From Ehretia macrophylla (Eukaryota > Streptophyta > Magnoliopsida > Boraginales > Ehretiaceae): a DNA stretch of 64,000 nucleotides. Positions 33,558 through 45,589 of the stretch are shown here, in pieces. The translations under genes were made by a program, and so were the position numbers. Location of the stretch: contig CM075783.1 of assembly GCA_037974665.1 (NCBI GenBank), positions 10,979,262 through 11,043,261 of the forward strand, given 5' to 3'. Numbering within the stretch: the stretch's first letter is position 1; every line of letters begins with the position of its first letter. The notes beneath the pieces are model-generated. The model searched no databases. It saw only the letters and a program-made list of their open reading frames with translations, and was not told the origin of the DNA.

Positions 33558-36188
33558 TGTAACGCTTGGGAATTTCATCACATCTTTTAAATAATTGTTG
33601 CATAGCTACTTAAGCATTTTTATGTGCATTTCTTTTCTTGCTTAATTGTTTTATTTGGATGTCACTATTCATAAGAAAATCAACTGTCTAATTGCTCGAA
33701 TTAATATTTTTCCTAGATAATATAACTTATAAAAGGAATCGGGAACTTGTAGTTTTGGACTTTGGAGGCTGGGAACTTGCATTTGAAAAATGATTTAGGT
33801 GTTATTGAATAGTGTTACGTAAGTGTAAACTTTGGTTTTGCATTAGCTAGCAATTAATTGACATTTTTAACTTAGTTTGACCAAGATTTAGTGGCATTTG
33901 ACTTAGGCTATGACTTATACATATACATATACTCAACATAACACATATACATGCATTATACTCATGAAATAAAGCAAAAAATTACCAAAATTCCGCCCTC
34001 CAAACCCGATAACCCTTAGGAGGAGAAAGAGGAAGATTTCATCATCAAATCTTGCAAGTTTGGACTCTTGGCTTGATCTTGAGGTGTTTTTGGAGCTTCT
34101 AGGACTTCAACAACTAGTCTACAACCTTTAAATTGTGAGAGCGTTGCATTTATTTGAGTTTAAAGTTTGTGTCAATCATTTTAAAATTTTTTTATTGTTA
34201 ATTATAGTTATATTAATTGTTATGGATGCTTGATATATGATCTCTAGAGCCTATAGAACTATCTTTTGTAGCTTGTTATCAAATTCTATTGTTGAATGCT
34301 TGGATTGAATGAAAGAGATGATGAATAGTGATGAAAATTAGGGTTTGGCTTTAGATTGATATTTGGAATGAATTGATGCTTCCTTTAGGTGCTCTAGACA
34401 TTAGTAAAACTAGATAGAAGCTCACATGAAGTTGAATTACCCGAAATTGAGCAAAGATGCAAAATTGGCTAACTTTAAAAAGGGAGTTTTTTACGAAACG
34501 TAATCCGGGCACATTTGGACTTTAGATTAGGTATCCTTGGGGCATGGAAGCACTTTTGGTGCTTTCGTTGTGTTAAATTAGAGTCTGTATAGACTAGGTG
34601 TAGTTATACCCCACTCGGGACCTCCTTGAGCTTTTGTCTCCAAAGCTATTTTTCAGGGCATTGGTAGGTGTCTTTTGGCTTCTTTAGGGATGTAGTATGG
34701 TTGGTTTATAGAATTGGAGTTTTGAATATCGTATGAAAGTAGAATTGTCTAGTTGTAAATGGGGACTTTGGAACGAACATTTGAATTTGTCATTTTTGAA
34801 TAGCTAGATAATCTTAGACATGTTAGGAAGCCTCTAAAATGTATTTATGATGTGGTTTGGTTGGTCGAATTAGGTAACTGTAGTTCAAATCACTTAAGGA
34901 GCTTTTGGGTATTTTTGTGTAATCATGCTTGGAAATGTGGTTTCATGGCATTTAGGTGTATCATAATGTGGCTAAATAGGATTTGTAAAATTAGATTTGA
35001 AGTTCCATATCGTATGTGAAGTTTAGAACCTAATTCATAAGCAATTGGAAAAGAGTTTTGTTAGAATTTATATGAATTGGTTGAACTTGTTGCTTAGTTA
35101 GTTATTTGGACTACTTAGTTGCTATATTTGATTTTTTTAATTGAGTTATATATGTTGTATTTGGGTGAATAAGCATGATAATGATTCTTGGAACATGTTA
35201 TAGTTGAATTATGTTTAAATGTTAAAGTAGTTGTCTCGATTGGATGTTTAACTTGATATTCCTTGTGGTATAAACGAAGTTAAGTTAGTTAGGGAGTTTA
35301 ACTTGTTAGATGGTAACGTAGTTAATGCCCTTGCAAGACTAAAGAAATATTTTAGAGTCACTTGTGTGATTTCTTGGGCTATGTGGCAATATGATATAAA
35401 GGTGATTATATATAACTTCTATTGTTGTGAATTGAGTTAAGTTATAGTTAAGTTGAAATTGATATAGTTAATTGCTAAAGTGCTAAACTTATATGAACAC
35501 ATTAGGATTACATATTCGAGCTAATTTGAGGAAGTTTGGAGTAAATCGGAGCTATCTTCTTGCGTATTTAGCTAGACCCAAGGTGAGGGAATCTTTATCT
35601 CTTCTGTGCATTTTAACTTATTTTACTGTTTCTAGATTGTATTCATTAGTAATTGATAAAGTTTATATGTGTTATTTACTTGCTATCTTGTGTCTTTTCG
35701 TGTTATCTGTGATTAACTATGAGGACGACCTACTTTGTCGTTCCTCTTATGTGATATTAATATATTTGGCTCTCGTGATCTTGACCCGAGGTTGCCCAAC
35801 TTTTTCGATATGGTAGCGTCGAGAAACACAGGCGGCATCGGGCTTACCGTGCTCTCTCGATTACCATGGTACCTATTTCATTTCTCTCGTTGAGTATACT
35901 TCACTACCCCAGAGGCGTGGTTCATCTGTTGGGCATATAGACCTACCTCAAGAGAAAGGGTCGTAGGATCGGGATACATCCGAAGTACCTTATTTTTGGA
36001 GGAATAAGGGTTTTGCCGGCATTTGCTTGAAGATCTTGGCTCATGGCTCGTGATTGAAGACAGACGTGGAACCGTATCCTTTTTATACATGGTTAAATAC
36101 TTGTCTAAATAGCTTTGTTATTCTGTGTTGTAAATGTTATTATCCTTGTTGCATCTCAAGAAAGCATTCCGTGGTATGCTGCATCACC
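33558..36188 (+). repeat. LTR C, left part (split by element B)
   Basis: It starts TGTAACGCTTGGGAATTTCA. Its first 100 bases match the start of the A LTRs (TGTGACGCCTGGGATTTCAT, then TGTTGCATAACTAC), so C and A are related families. It holds AATCCGGGCACATTTGGACT near 34505, CCTTGGGGCATGGAAGCACT near 34540, and the block ACGACCTACTTTGTCG near 35724 to GCTCATGGCTCGTGATTG near 36040. It stops at GGTATGCTGCATCACC, where element B begins; the LTR resumes at 52115. Confidence 0.75.
36184..36188. repeat. Target site duplication TCACC (left of B)
   Basis: TCACC precedes element B and TCACC at 52115-52119 follows it. Without one copy, LTR C reads GCATCACC then TCCCTCACTGAG, as other LTRs do. Confidence 0.9.
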
Positions 36189-39100
36189 TGTGAAACCCTA
36201 GACCCAGCACGTAGTAAATAGTACTTATCTGCATATATTTAAATGTGTGTTTAAGTGTTTGAATGCAATTATGTGTCTCCTTTAGCAAATCACATTTATT
36301 AGTTAGAATACTACTTATATTTCTTAAAATGTGCAAAGTATATTTAATTAATTTATATATAAAAATAAATAAATAATAATAATAATAATAATAAATAAAT
36401 AAGCAATTATTTTGATAGTTTCATTAATTAGATTTATTTTCTTGCCTTATTTACTTAAATTCTATTATTTGCTTAAAGAGCTCCGAGCCCGGAGTGACTT
36501 TCAAATTATTTTATTTAATAATTTGGCATACACATTTAACTTATTTAAACTATTTTTGAGTTATGTTCATCAAAAGAATTTTATTTCGAGCATTTAGGGA
36601 AAGGTCTGAGTGAATAGGGACACCCGAGCTCGGCCATGCATTTATTTTATTCATTTATATTTATTTACTTTATTAACTTGCATTTCGTGAGAAAAATACA
36701 TTAATAGTTATTTGTTTTATTTAAATTATATGGTTTACCTGGGACACTACTTTATTATTCTAATTATTTAAAATTGTTTTGTATGCCTTAAAATTAATTT
36801 ATTTTACTGTTCGATCGGGAAGCTCGGGCCCAGACCCGAACGAGTTGGATTATTTTTAATATTAATTATAATTGTTTAAATTGAATTTAAAAGAGTTATT
36901 AGAATGATTATTTTATGTTTATTATTTATTTACATTTAATTGATTGTATTTCTTGAGCCCATAATTGATTTCCTTTTATTTTATCTATTTTATCTATCTT
37001 TATATTTTCCTAAATTATTTTATTACGTGACTTCGTTCAGTGTTCCTTCTATGCATGGCAAGTCCAGAAAGGTAGAATTAAGTGATTTTTTGTCTGTTCG
37101 GGCTTAGGTATTACTTTACTTGGTTCTAGTTTTTATTTCGTTTAGGCATTAGTAATATTATAAAACATTAGCTTAGTTTTTATATTGGCTAGATTAGTAA
37201 CTTAGTAAACTAAGTTAAGAGGAAAAAATAAAAAAGTCAACCAAATGCATAAAAGGAAAAGTTAACCGAAATTGCATGGCTTTCATTTTTTTTGGCTAAG
37301 TTTTGGTTTCATCTAGTCAGCAAGCTCAATAAACAAACACAAAACAAATTAGTTGATAGGCTTAGCCAAAAAAAAAAAAAAATAGAAAACCCAAAACCCC
37401 CCAACCAAACTCATCGGCCAAGAGCCAAAGAAAAAAAAAAGAGTTATCATTCAATTCAACCAATCTTCACTTGGGCTTTTCTAGGATCATTTTCGAGCCA
37501 TTAAACGTCATCTTTCTAGCGTCTATGGGTGGCTAAGGTGAGGGATGCATCCTTGTTTTAGCATTTGAAAGTTTATTGTCTAAACTTTAATTTTTGATAA
37601 TTGTCCATATGCTTGTTAATTCATTTTAATGCTTCAAATGCCTTCTATGACGATAGTATAACATATTTCTATTGTTTTTTTGGCAATTTCCATGGTTAAA
37701 TTTGAAGATTGTATATGTGGAAGACAATGAATAGCGTCATTTTAGGGTTTTGTTAAAAAGTTGCTTGATAGATTGAATTGATGCTATCTATAGGTGCTCT
37801 AGATGTTATTGAAACTAGTTAAATGCTCACATGTAGTTAAATTGCCTAGAATTGAGTTAAAATGCGAATTAACTAAAATTTCAAAAGGGGGTTTTTCATA
37901 AAATGTAATCCAGGCACATTTGGACTTTAGATTAGGTATCCATGAGGCATGGAAGCCTTTTTGGTGCTTTCGTTGCATTAATTTGAGAGCCGGTTAAGGT
38001 GGTCGTAGTTAAAACCCACTCGGGGCCTTCCCGAGCTTTTATCTCCAAAGCGGGTTTTCAGGGCTTAGATAAGTGTCTTTTGGTATCCTTAGGGATGTAG
38101 TATGGTTGGTTTATAGAATTGGAATCTTGAATTGCGTATAGAAGTAGAATTGGCTAGTTGTCAAAGTGAAAAATGTGAGAAATGGTTGTTTTAGTGCTTG
38201 TATGCTCTGTAGTTGCTTATTATGTGTCTAAATGCATTTCTAAAGTATATTTGAGCTATTTGTAGAGTTTTGTAAAAAATGTGTTGATGACCCCTTTGTT
38301 CACATATAGTTATTCACATGTTTAATGCTTATATCATATTGTAATGTTTATATTGCTTGTTTAAGACTACTAAAATGGTTACTTGAAACATATATTAAGT
38401 TAAAGCATATAAAGGTGTCATTTTGTAAAAGATAGAATTTTAATAGGTATTGCATGCTAAATAAGTGAGACTATAAGTTAGCTAACTTGGAGGAATAATT
38501 GACAAATGTTGTAGTTAGAGAATAATTGAAGCAATGTTTGGTCTTAGGTACAAGGTGATTGAGAGTGACGTGAGTACAATCTTGTATCTTGGAGCTCGGT
38601 AAAGGTGAGGGAGTCTTCATCTCTTATGTGCATCTTGACTTATTTTTTTGTTTCTAGATAGTATTCTTTAGTAATTGATAAAGTTTATATCTTTTATTTA
38701 TTTGCTATCTTGTGTCTTTTCGTGTCAATTGTGTCTAACTGCGAGGGCGGTTTACTTTGTCGTTCCTCTTATGTGATTTTATATTCTTGTTTCTCGTGAT
38801 CTTGACTCGGAGTTGCGCAACCTTATCGAGCATGGTAGTGTCGAGAAACACGGGCAGCATCAGGTTTGCCGTGCTCCCCCGACTACCATGGTGCCTATTC
38901 CTTTTCTCTCGCTGAGTATACTCCACTACCCCAGAGACGTGGTTCACCTCGTTGGGGCATATGGACTTACTTCAGGAGAAAAGGGTTGTAGGATCAGGGT
39001 ACATTCGGAGTACCCCATTTGGTGGAATAAGGGATTTGCCGGCATTTGCTTGAAGACCTTGGTTCGTGTCTCAAGATTGAAGACAAGAAGATGAACCGTA

Positions 39101-39485
39101 TCCTTTTTCAATGTGTGGTATCTTATTGCTTATTTGTCATGTTAATTGTTTACTGGTTTTACTTGTACATAACTGTGGCATTGCACGACTCCCTTTATAA
39201 ATGTTTCTCGTATATTGTTCCCCTCCCTCACTGAGTATACGTGTTTTGTATGCTCACTCCTTATTACCACATTTTAGGTATTGCAGTATTATGAGGAATG
39301 TTCGTGTTTGGTCTTTGCTTGGAAGTCAATGTGTTATGTGGCATGGGTTGTAAATATGTTATTCTTGATTTGTATGTATTCCATGAAAAATGAAATGTAA
39401 TTTAAGTTTAATTAGGTTATTAGAGTGGTTCGATAACCTAGTTAAGGGGATAGGTAAGTTTTATTTTAATTCAAGTATGGGCATA
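36189..39485 (+). repeat. 5' LTR of element B (partial)
   Basis: It starts TGTGAAACCCTAGACCCAGC and is collinear with 48556-51835 of the 3' LTR. It contains an AATAATAAT run near 36376, AATCCAGGCACATTTGGACT near 37908, the GGGCGGTTTACTTTGTCGTT block near 38744, the stem-loop at 39232 and an acceptor-like ACCACATTTTAGG near 39268. Element A interrupts it. Confidence 0.9.
39232..39256 (+). promoter_or_regulatory. LTR stem-loop, B 5' LTR
   Basis: TGAGTATAC and GTATGCTCA arms around GTGTTTT, one G-U pair. The 3' LTR copy has GTATACTCA, fully paired. Confidence 0.65.
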
Positions 39486-41343
39486 TGTGACGCCCGGGAT
39501 TTTATCACATATTTCGAAATAAATGTTGCATAAACTACTTGTGCATTTTATTTGCATTTCTTGTCTTCTTTAATTATGTTACTATTAGGCACTATTCATA
39601 AGATTTTTGACCGTCTCGAATGTGCGATTTAAAATTTTTCCTAGGTCATATGACACATAATAGGAATCGGGGACTTGTCATTTTGGACTTTTGATCTCGG
39701 AAGCATACAATTAGAAAATAGTTTTACCTTGTTTGAATAGTGTTACGTATGCAAAACATTAGTTTTTAAACTAGTCATCATATAGCTTGAGTTTTAATTA
39801 GTTTGACTAAAATTTTATGGCATTTTACTTTAATTGAGACCACATACACATATATATACCCCTTATACACCTACATATGCCATTTTACTCAAGAAAACAA
39901 AGCACTTAATACCAAAAATACCCCCTACCCAACGACAATAAGGAAGGAAAAGAGGAGAAAAAATTGTTCAACCTTTGCATCTTTGGCTCCTAGCTTGATC
40001 TTGAGGAGGTTTTGGAGGCCTTAGATCATCTTCAACTTGTCTTCATCTTCTAAATTGTGAGAGAGTTGCATATTTCATGATTTTAAAGTTGATGCACATA
40101 TGTTGAATTTCTTGTATTGTTGAATATTGATATATTGCTTGCTATGGATGTTTGATATATGTTATTTAGAGCCTATTGAACTAATTTATGTAGCTTGTTA
40201 GCAAATTCTATGGTAGAATGCACAAATTGAATGAAAGAGATGATGAATAGTGCTTGTATTTAGGGTTTTGAATAAATTTGCTAATTGGAATGAATTGAGA
40301 CTTCAATTAGATGCTCTAGACCCTAGTGAAGCTAGTTGGGAGGTTACATGAAGTTGAATCACCCAAAACCAAGTTAAATTGCAAAGTTAGTCAACTTTAA
40401 AAAGAGGACTTTTCTCGTTGTGCAATCCGGACACGTTTGGGCTTTGGTTTGGGTATCCTTGGGGTATGGAAGCACTTTTGGTGCTTTCGTTACGCAGAAT
40501 TAGGGTTCGAATAGTGTAGTTGTAGTTAAAACCCGCTCGGGGCCTTCCCGAGCTTTTGTTTCTAAAACGGGTTTTTATGATCTTAATAGGTGTCTTTTGG
40601 CCTAACTAGGAATGTAATATGATTAGGATGTGGTTTGGAAATCTTGAGATGCACTTAGGAGAAGAAAAGCTTGGTTAAAGAAAGGGAAAAAGTAGTATTT
40701 GGCTATTTTGATGCATATAGAGCTTGTTGTTGGCTTATCATGTACTATTGTGATTATCTATAGTATAATTGAGCTATTTGAATAGACTGTGGGGAAAAGT
40801 TATGTTGAATGCTTCTTTTGAGATTATAAGCTATTTTCGGGTATATATTGGTTCATTTTGCAATTAAATGCGAGGGCGGCCTACTTTATCGACCCTCTTA
40901 CGTGTTAAATGATATCTTGATTCTTGTGGACTTGTCTTGGGGTTGCGTAACTTTTTTGGACATGGTAGCGTCGAGAAACACGGGCAGCATCGGGCTTGCC
41001 ATGCTTCCTCGACTACTATGGTGCATATTCCCTTTCTCGTTGAGTATACTCCACTACCCCAGATGCGTGGTTCACCTGCTTGGCATATGGTGCTACCTCA
41101 GGAGAAAAGGTCATAGGATCGGGATACATCTGGAGTATCCCAACTTATTGGAATAAGGGTTTGCCGGCACTTGCGTGAAGTTCGTGGCTCGTGGTTCGAG
41201 ATTGAAGATTTGAAGTGGAACCGTACCCTTTTTAATGTGGTTACTACTTGTTATTTAATCTTGTTGTTTATGATATTTATATTTATGACTTTTGTGTTTG
41301 CATATCATATTGCTCGCCCGGTATATTGCATCACTTCCCTCGC

Positions 41344-41362
41344 TGGGCAACATTGTTGCTCA
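41344..41362 (+). promoter_or_regulatory. LTR stem-loop, A 5' LTR
   Basis: TGGGCAAC and GTTGCTCA arms around ATT, with one G-U pair. It follows CATCACTTCCCTCGC and precedes TTTAACATGTTTTAGG. Confidence 0.6.
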
Positions 41363-41386
41363 CTCCTCATTTAACATGTTTTAGGA

Positions 41387-41458
41387 GAAGCTGAGGTAGA
41401 TCCCCAGTTAGTTGCAGTAGTTGAAGAGGAGGAAGTGCAAGTTGAGCAACTTCCGTGA
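41387..41458 (+). other. Short acidic reading frame in the A 5' LTR
   Basis: Starting two bases after AACATGTTTTAGG, this open frame has 23 codons and a stop. It includes DPQLVAVVEEEEVQ and ends EQLP. Frames at the same place in LTRs E (54719-54793) and F (59511-59585) share P-Q-L, a V-E-x-E-E core, V-Q and L-P before the stop, while third positions vary. It lacks its own ATG, so it would have to be a downstream exon or a fusion tail (inference). No known family recognised. Confidence 0.45.
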
Positions 41459-41757
41459 CTTCTTGTGTGATAAGGTTGTCTTTAATGTGAAACTTGCGTG
41501 GAGGGGTTATTAGATGTGGTGTTTTGAGACCTTAGGGTCTTGTATAATTGATTGGGAAGTTGTAACTAAATTTGTAGTCTTGTATGTTGGTTAAAGTTAG
41601 ATGGCATGTAATAATGGATTCTAGTTACTTCTTTTATTGCATGTTTGGGTGTTTATTAGCTTAATAGTAGAATTTGACTATAGTTGTATCCAACTACTTT
41701 AGTTAAAGTTAACTTACCTTGCATGCTTGTGTGCTTTAAGTAGTTTTTTGTTGTTCT

Positions 41758-41774
41758 AAGGCTCGGATGGCCTT
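41758..41774 (+). other. AAGGC-TCGGATG-GCCTT hairpin, A LTR
   Basis: The 17-base word recurs unchanged in B 3' LTR (51912-51928), E (55122-55138) and F (59928-59944), upstream of the U5-like end. Arms pair over five bases. Confidence 0.7.
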
Positions 41775-41959
41775 GTGAACTTGGCATGGCTATGGGAATA
41801 TTATAAGTTTGGTTGTATGTGTTGTTACTTGTAGTTCAAAAGTTATTGTAACTAATTGCAGGTAACAGTTTAGTCTATGGTACAGAGAAGACTCTGTCCG
41901 AGTGACGGGTCCAAGCTTGACCTATAGCGTGGGATTGGGTTCGAGGCGTTACATTTAAG

Positions 41960-41971
41960 TGGTATCAGAGC
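41960..41971 (+). other. Primer-binding site of A
   Basis: TGGTATCAGAGC, a perfect match to the initiator tRNA-Met site of plant LTR elements, six bases after the LTR end. Confidence 0.95.
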
Positions 41972-42244
41972 TACTTGAATGCATAAAGCCGGGTTAACTT
42001 CCTTGGCATGTGGATAGAAGTCTATATGTGAAAGTTGAATTATGTGAATATGTGATTACTTGATTGTCTAAGTATTTGGGTAAGAGACATGGTAAAGTAT
42101 AATATGATATGAATATGAAAAGTTTATTGTTTAATGTTGTTAAGTGTTTTAAATGTTATCTTATGTGAGTAAAGTGTTTTAGAAACAATGTTTATATTAT
42201 CTTTGCATTATCTATTTGCCTATTATAATACTATACTCTTCTAG

Positions 42245-43440
42245 CATTGAGATGAGGAGATGGGGTAGACCAAGGAGAGAGCCGGAGGAAGCTCCTAGAC
42301 AGGATGTACATGGACAAGGTGCAGCAGCAGCAGGAAATGTACTGCCAAGTCAGGAACCGAGTAATGCGCAGATTTTGGCTACAATGGCCACCGCCATGAA
42401 TACTACAGCTCAGTTTGTGGTTCAGCAAGGTACGACAGGTATTGGCAAAGGTAATCAAGCTGCTGGGTAGTGGTACTGCTGGAGGTAACTTGTATGATAA
42501 ATTCTTGCACCACGAGGCATATAGTTTCTATGGTGAGCTAGATGACATAAAAGCTGAGATGTGGTTGAACAAGTTTGAGAAAGTCTCTGCGATACTCGAG
42601 TGCAATAATGAGAGAAAGATTACTTATGTTGCATTCTTAATGGAGGGTGATGCCAAGGAGTGGTAGCGTACCGTTAAAGAGAAATAGGATGCCGAGAGGG
42701 TCCAGCATGTGTGGGCTGACTTTGTTCGTGAGTTCAGGGACAAGTATGTGTCTGTAGTTGCTCGTGAGAGACATCACGAGGAATTCATAGCTTTGAGGCA
42801 GGGAAACATGACTGTAGATCAGTATGAGGCTACTTTCACTAGACTTTCTTGATACGTGCCAGCTTTAGTTCAGCCGGAGGACATGAAAATTTAGAGGTTT
42901 ATCACAGGGTTGAGGAGTGACATTATGCTTAATCTGTCTTCACAGGATTATCCGAGCTATGCTGCAGTAGTCAGGGCCACATCGAGGTTCAAGAAACGCA
43001 AGACAGATGTGTTAGCTCAGTCTAGTCAGTCAAGTAAACGTCAGTATCAGTCCCAGAGTCAAGGCTACCAGAGATAGTATTAGCAGCCTATTCAGACTCA
43101 GCAACCTAGGTAGACCCAGAGCAATCCAGGACCAGTTCAGGCATAGTCACAGCCGAGACCAGTTCAGAGCTAGCCATAGGGACAGTCACAGACCCGACCA
43201 GTGACTACTAGATCTCAATAGGGTAGTTCTGCTATATCTACTTATAGGACTCCTCCGGGAGGTGTTGCTGCAAAGAAGAACCTACAGTGTACTCATTGCA
43301 ATCGCAAAGGCCACATGGAGGCAGAGTGTTGGAGGAAATTGGGTCAATACATGGGTTGTGGCAGTGATCAGCATAGAGCTAGAGATTGCCCCAAGTTTAA
43401 ACAGGGTCAGCGATAGACTTCTGGCCAGGGTGCTCAGACT
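42245..43440 (+). pseudogene. Tekay gag remnant of A (capsid and zinc knuckle)
   Basis: The start region has MRRWGRPRREPEEAPRQD. The capsid-like part follows: FLHHEAYSFYGELDDIKAEM, AEMWLNKFEKVSAILECNNE, VWADFVREFRDKYVSVVARE and QGNMTVDQYEATFTRLS, the order of the plant Ty3/gypsy gag domain. A Q/P-rich linker comes next, then HCNRKGHMEAEC near 43296 and CGSDQHRARDCPKF near 43357, CCHC-type knuckles. Gag would form the particle that packs element RNA. The leader between primer site and gag holds TATGTGATTACTTG-like words only. It is broken. Confidence 0.8.
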
Positions 43441-44060
43441 AGAGCTTTAGGAGCAACTACTGTACTGCGAGGCCAGGCACGGGTGTTTGCTCTCGATCAG
43501 GAGCAGTTTCCAGACATGACAGTGTTGATATAAGGTACTTTTCTTATTAATAATCAGCCGGTAGTTGTTTTGATTAACACCAGGGCTACACATTCATTCA
43601 TTACTCCTACATGTGCACAATCTTCTACTTTAAAAGTTGATAAACTGCTGTATGTGATTGAAGTAGGTAATCCTATGGGTATTAAATGTGTTACGGAGTC
43701 TGTGTGTAGAAATTGTGATATTTGTGTTGAGGGTTGCATGTATCCTATTGATTTGATTATTATGCCATTTCGGAACTTTGAAGTTATCTTAGAGGTGGAT
43801 TGGTTGGGGCGATATTATGCATGTGTGGATTGTAGAAGGAAATTTTTAACTTTAGAAGTACCTGATCAACCTGTTATTAAAGTCACTGGGAGTCAAAAAT
43901 CCATTGGGACTCGTATCATATCTTCTATTAAGTCTACTAAAATGTTGAGTAAATGTTATGATGAATATTTGGCTTATCTAATTAATCAGCCTAGAGATAA
44001 ATTGAAAATGAACGAGGTATCTATTATAAAAGATTTTTCGGGGGTTTTTCCTAAGGAGTT
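43441..44060 (+). pseudogene. Aspartic protease remnant of A
   Basis: VLINTRATHSFITPTCAQSS near 43566 corresponds to the D-T-G-A-S-H-S-F-I active-site region of Ty3/gypsy proteases. The second conserved part lies near 43760-43830 (IMPFRNFEVILEVDWL), followed by YYACVDCRRKFLTLEVP, as expected. The protease cuts the Gag-Pol polyprotein. It is broken. Confidence 0.8.
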
Positions 44061-44860
44061 GTCAGGGTTACCACCTGACCGAGAAATAGAGTTTGTGATT
44101 GATCTATTGCCAGGGACTAATCCTATTTCTAGAACCCCATATAGAATGGCTCTCCCTAAGTTGCAGGAATTGAAAATTCAGCTACAGGGCCTACTTGAAT
44201 AGGGTTTTATTCAGCCTAGTTCATCACCTTGGGGTGCTCTTGTGTTATTTGTAAAGAAGAAAGATAGGACTCTGCGATTGTGTATTAATTATCGAGGCCT
44301 TAATCAGGTGACGGTGAAAAATAAATATCATTTGCCCTTAATTGAGGAGTTATTTGATCAGCTGCAGGGTGCTGTTGTATTTTCTAAGTTTGATTTGAGG
44401 CAGTGTTATTATCAGTTGAGAATTCGTAGTGAAGATGTACCCAAGATTGCATTCAGAACCAGGTACGGCCACTATGAGTTTGTTGTATTACCATTTGGGT
44501 TGACAAATGTTCTAACCACCTTTATGGATTTGATGCAGAGAGTATTTAAACCTTATCTTGATCAGTTTGTTGTGATTTTCATTGATGATATACTGGTCTA
44601 TTCTAAATCTGAGGTAGAGCATAAAGAACACTTGAGAATTGTGCTTTGAACCCTGCAAGAACATAAATTGTTTGCCAAATTTAGCAAATACGAATTCTGG
44701 TTGAAACAAGTTGCCTTTTTAGGCCATATCATTTCCCAGGAGGGAATATCGATAGATACTACAAAAATTGAAGTGGTTATGTCTTGGAAGAGACCCGAGA
44801 CTGTTTCAGAGGTTCGTAGATTCTTGGGATTGGCCGGTTATTATAGGCGGTTTGTTTAAG
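44061..44860 (+). pseudogene. Tekay reverse transcriptase remnant of A
   Basis: The order is [117 protein letters not shown] (catalytic Asp pair at 44584-44589), [27 protein letters not shown] and VRRFLGLAGYYRRFV. This is the full Ty3/gypsy RT motif series. It is broken. Confidence 0.9.
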
Positions 44861-45395
44861 ATTTCTCAAAAATTGCAGGACCGTTGACTTCTTTAACTCA
44901 AAAGAAAACTATATTTAACTGGAATGATAAATGTGAAACAAGTTTTCAGGAATTAAAGAAGAGACTTACCACGGCTCATATTCTTGCATTGCCTGAAGGG
45001 ACCGATAACTTGGTGATATACAGTGATGCTTCGAAAGAAGGCTTGGGTTGCGTTCTTATGCAAAATGGTAAGATAATATCTTATCCCTCTAGGAAATTGA
45101 AACCATATGAACTCAATTATCCTACACACGATCTTGAGCTTGCTGCTATTGTCGTTGCTTTAAAGAAATGGCGTCATTATTTATGGGTAATCAATTTGAG
45201 ATATTTACTGATCATAAAAGTCTAAAATATCTGTTTTCTCAAAAGGATTTGAATATGAGGCAAAGGCTTTGGCTAGAGTTGTTGATTGATTACAATTGCA
45301 CTATTAGCTACTTTCCAGGAAAAGCTAATACTGTTGCAGATGCATTGAGCCGAAAAGCTGTTGTAGCTAGTTTGATAATCAAGGATTAGGAATCT
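44861..45395 (+). pseudogene. RNase H remnant of A
   Basis: [20 protein letters not shown] near 44946 is followed by [19 protein letters not shown] near 45014, [20 protein letters not shown] near 45098, the [18 protein letters not shown] region near 45213 and [15 protein letters not shown] near 45318, the usual Ty3/gypsy RNase H layout. It is broken. Confidence 0.9.
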
Positions 45396-45589
45396 GTGGA
45401 TGAGATGTGCTTGTGGAAACCGAAGGCTTCTAGATCAGGTATCCAATTTGCTAGCTTACAAATCCAGTCTCTATTGCTATCTAGGATCAAAGAAGCGCAA
45501 CAGTCAGATCCTCAGTTATTGAAGCTTCTAGAGAAGTCCAAAGGGGAAGAGTCCGACTTCAAGTTGTATGATGATGGATTACAAGTACA

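Larger units (their letters stand above)
39486..41953 (+). repeat. 5' LTR of element A
   Basis: It starts TGTGACGCCCGGGATTTTAT and ends GGGTTCGAGGCGTTACA. It carries CAATCCGGACACGTTTGGGC near 40424, the GGGCGGCCTACTTTATCGAC block near 40874, GCAGCATCGGGCTTGCC near 40984, the stem-loop at 41344, the short acidic frame at 41387, an AAGGC-GCCTT hairpin at 41758 and GAAGACTCTGTCCGAGTGAC near 41886. Confidence 0.9.

Noticed and set aside
33373-33594. 73-codon frame across the (TA)n tract
   Set aside because: Made of IY repeats from a dinucleotide run.
35493-35816. 107-codon open frame in LTR C
   Set aside because: Hydrophobic low-information translation inside an LTR; no counterpart in the related LTRs A or B.
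37292-37504. Lysine/proline-rich 70-codon frame in B 5' LTR
   Set aside because: Comes from poly-A and C-rich tracts; the 3' LTR copy near 49680 differs in tract length and does not keep it.
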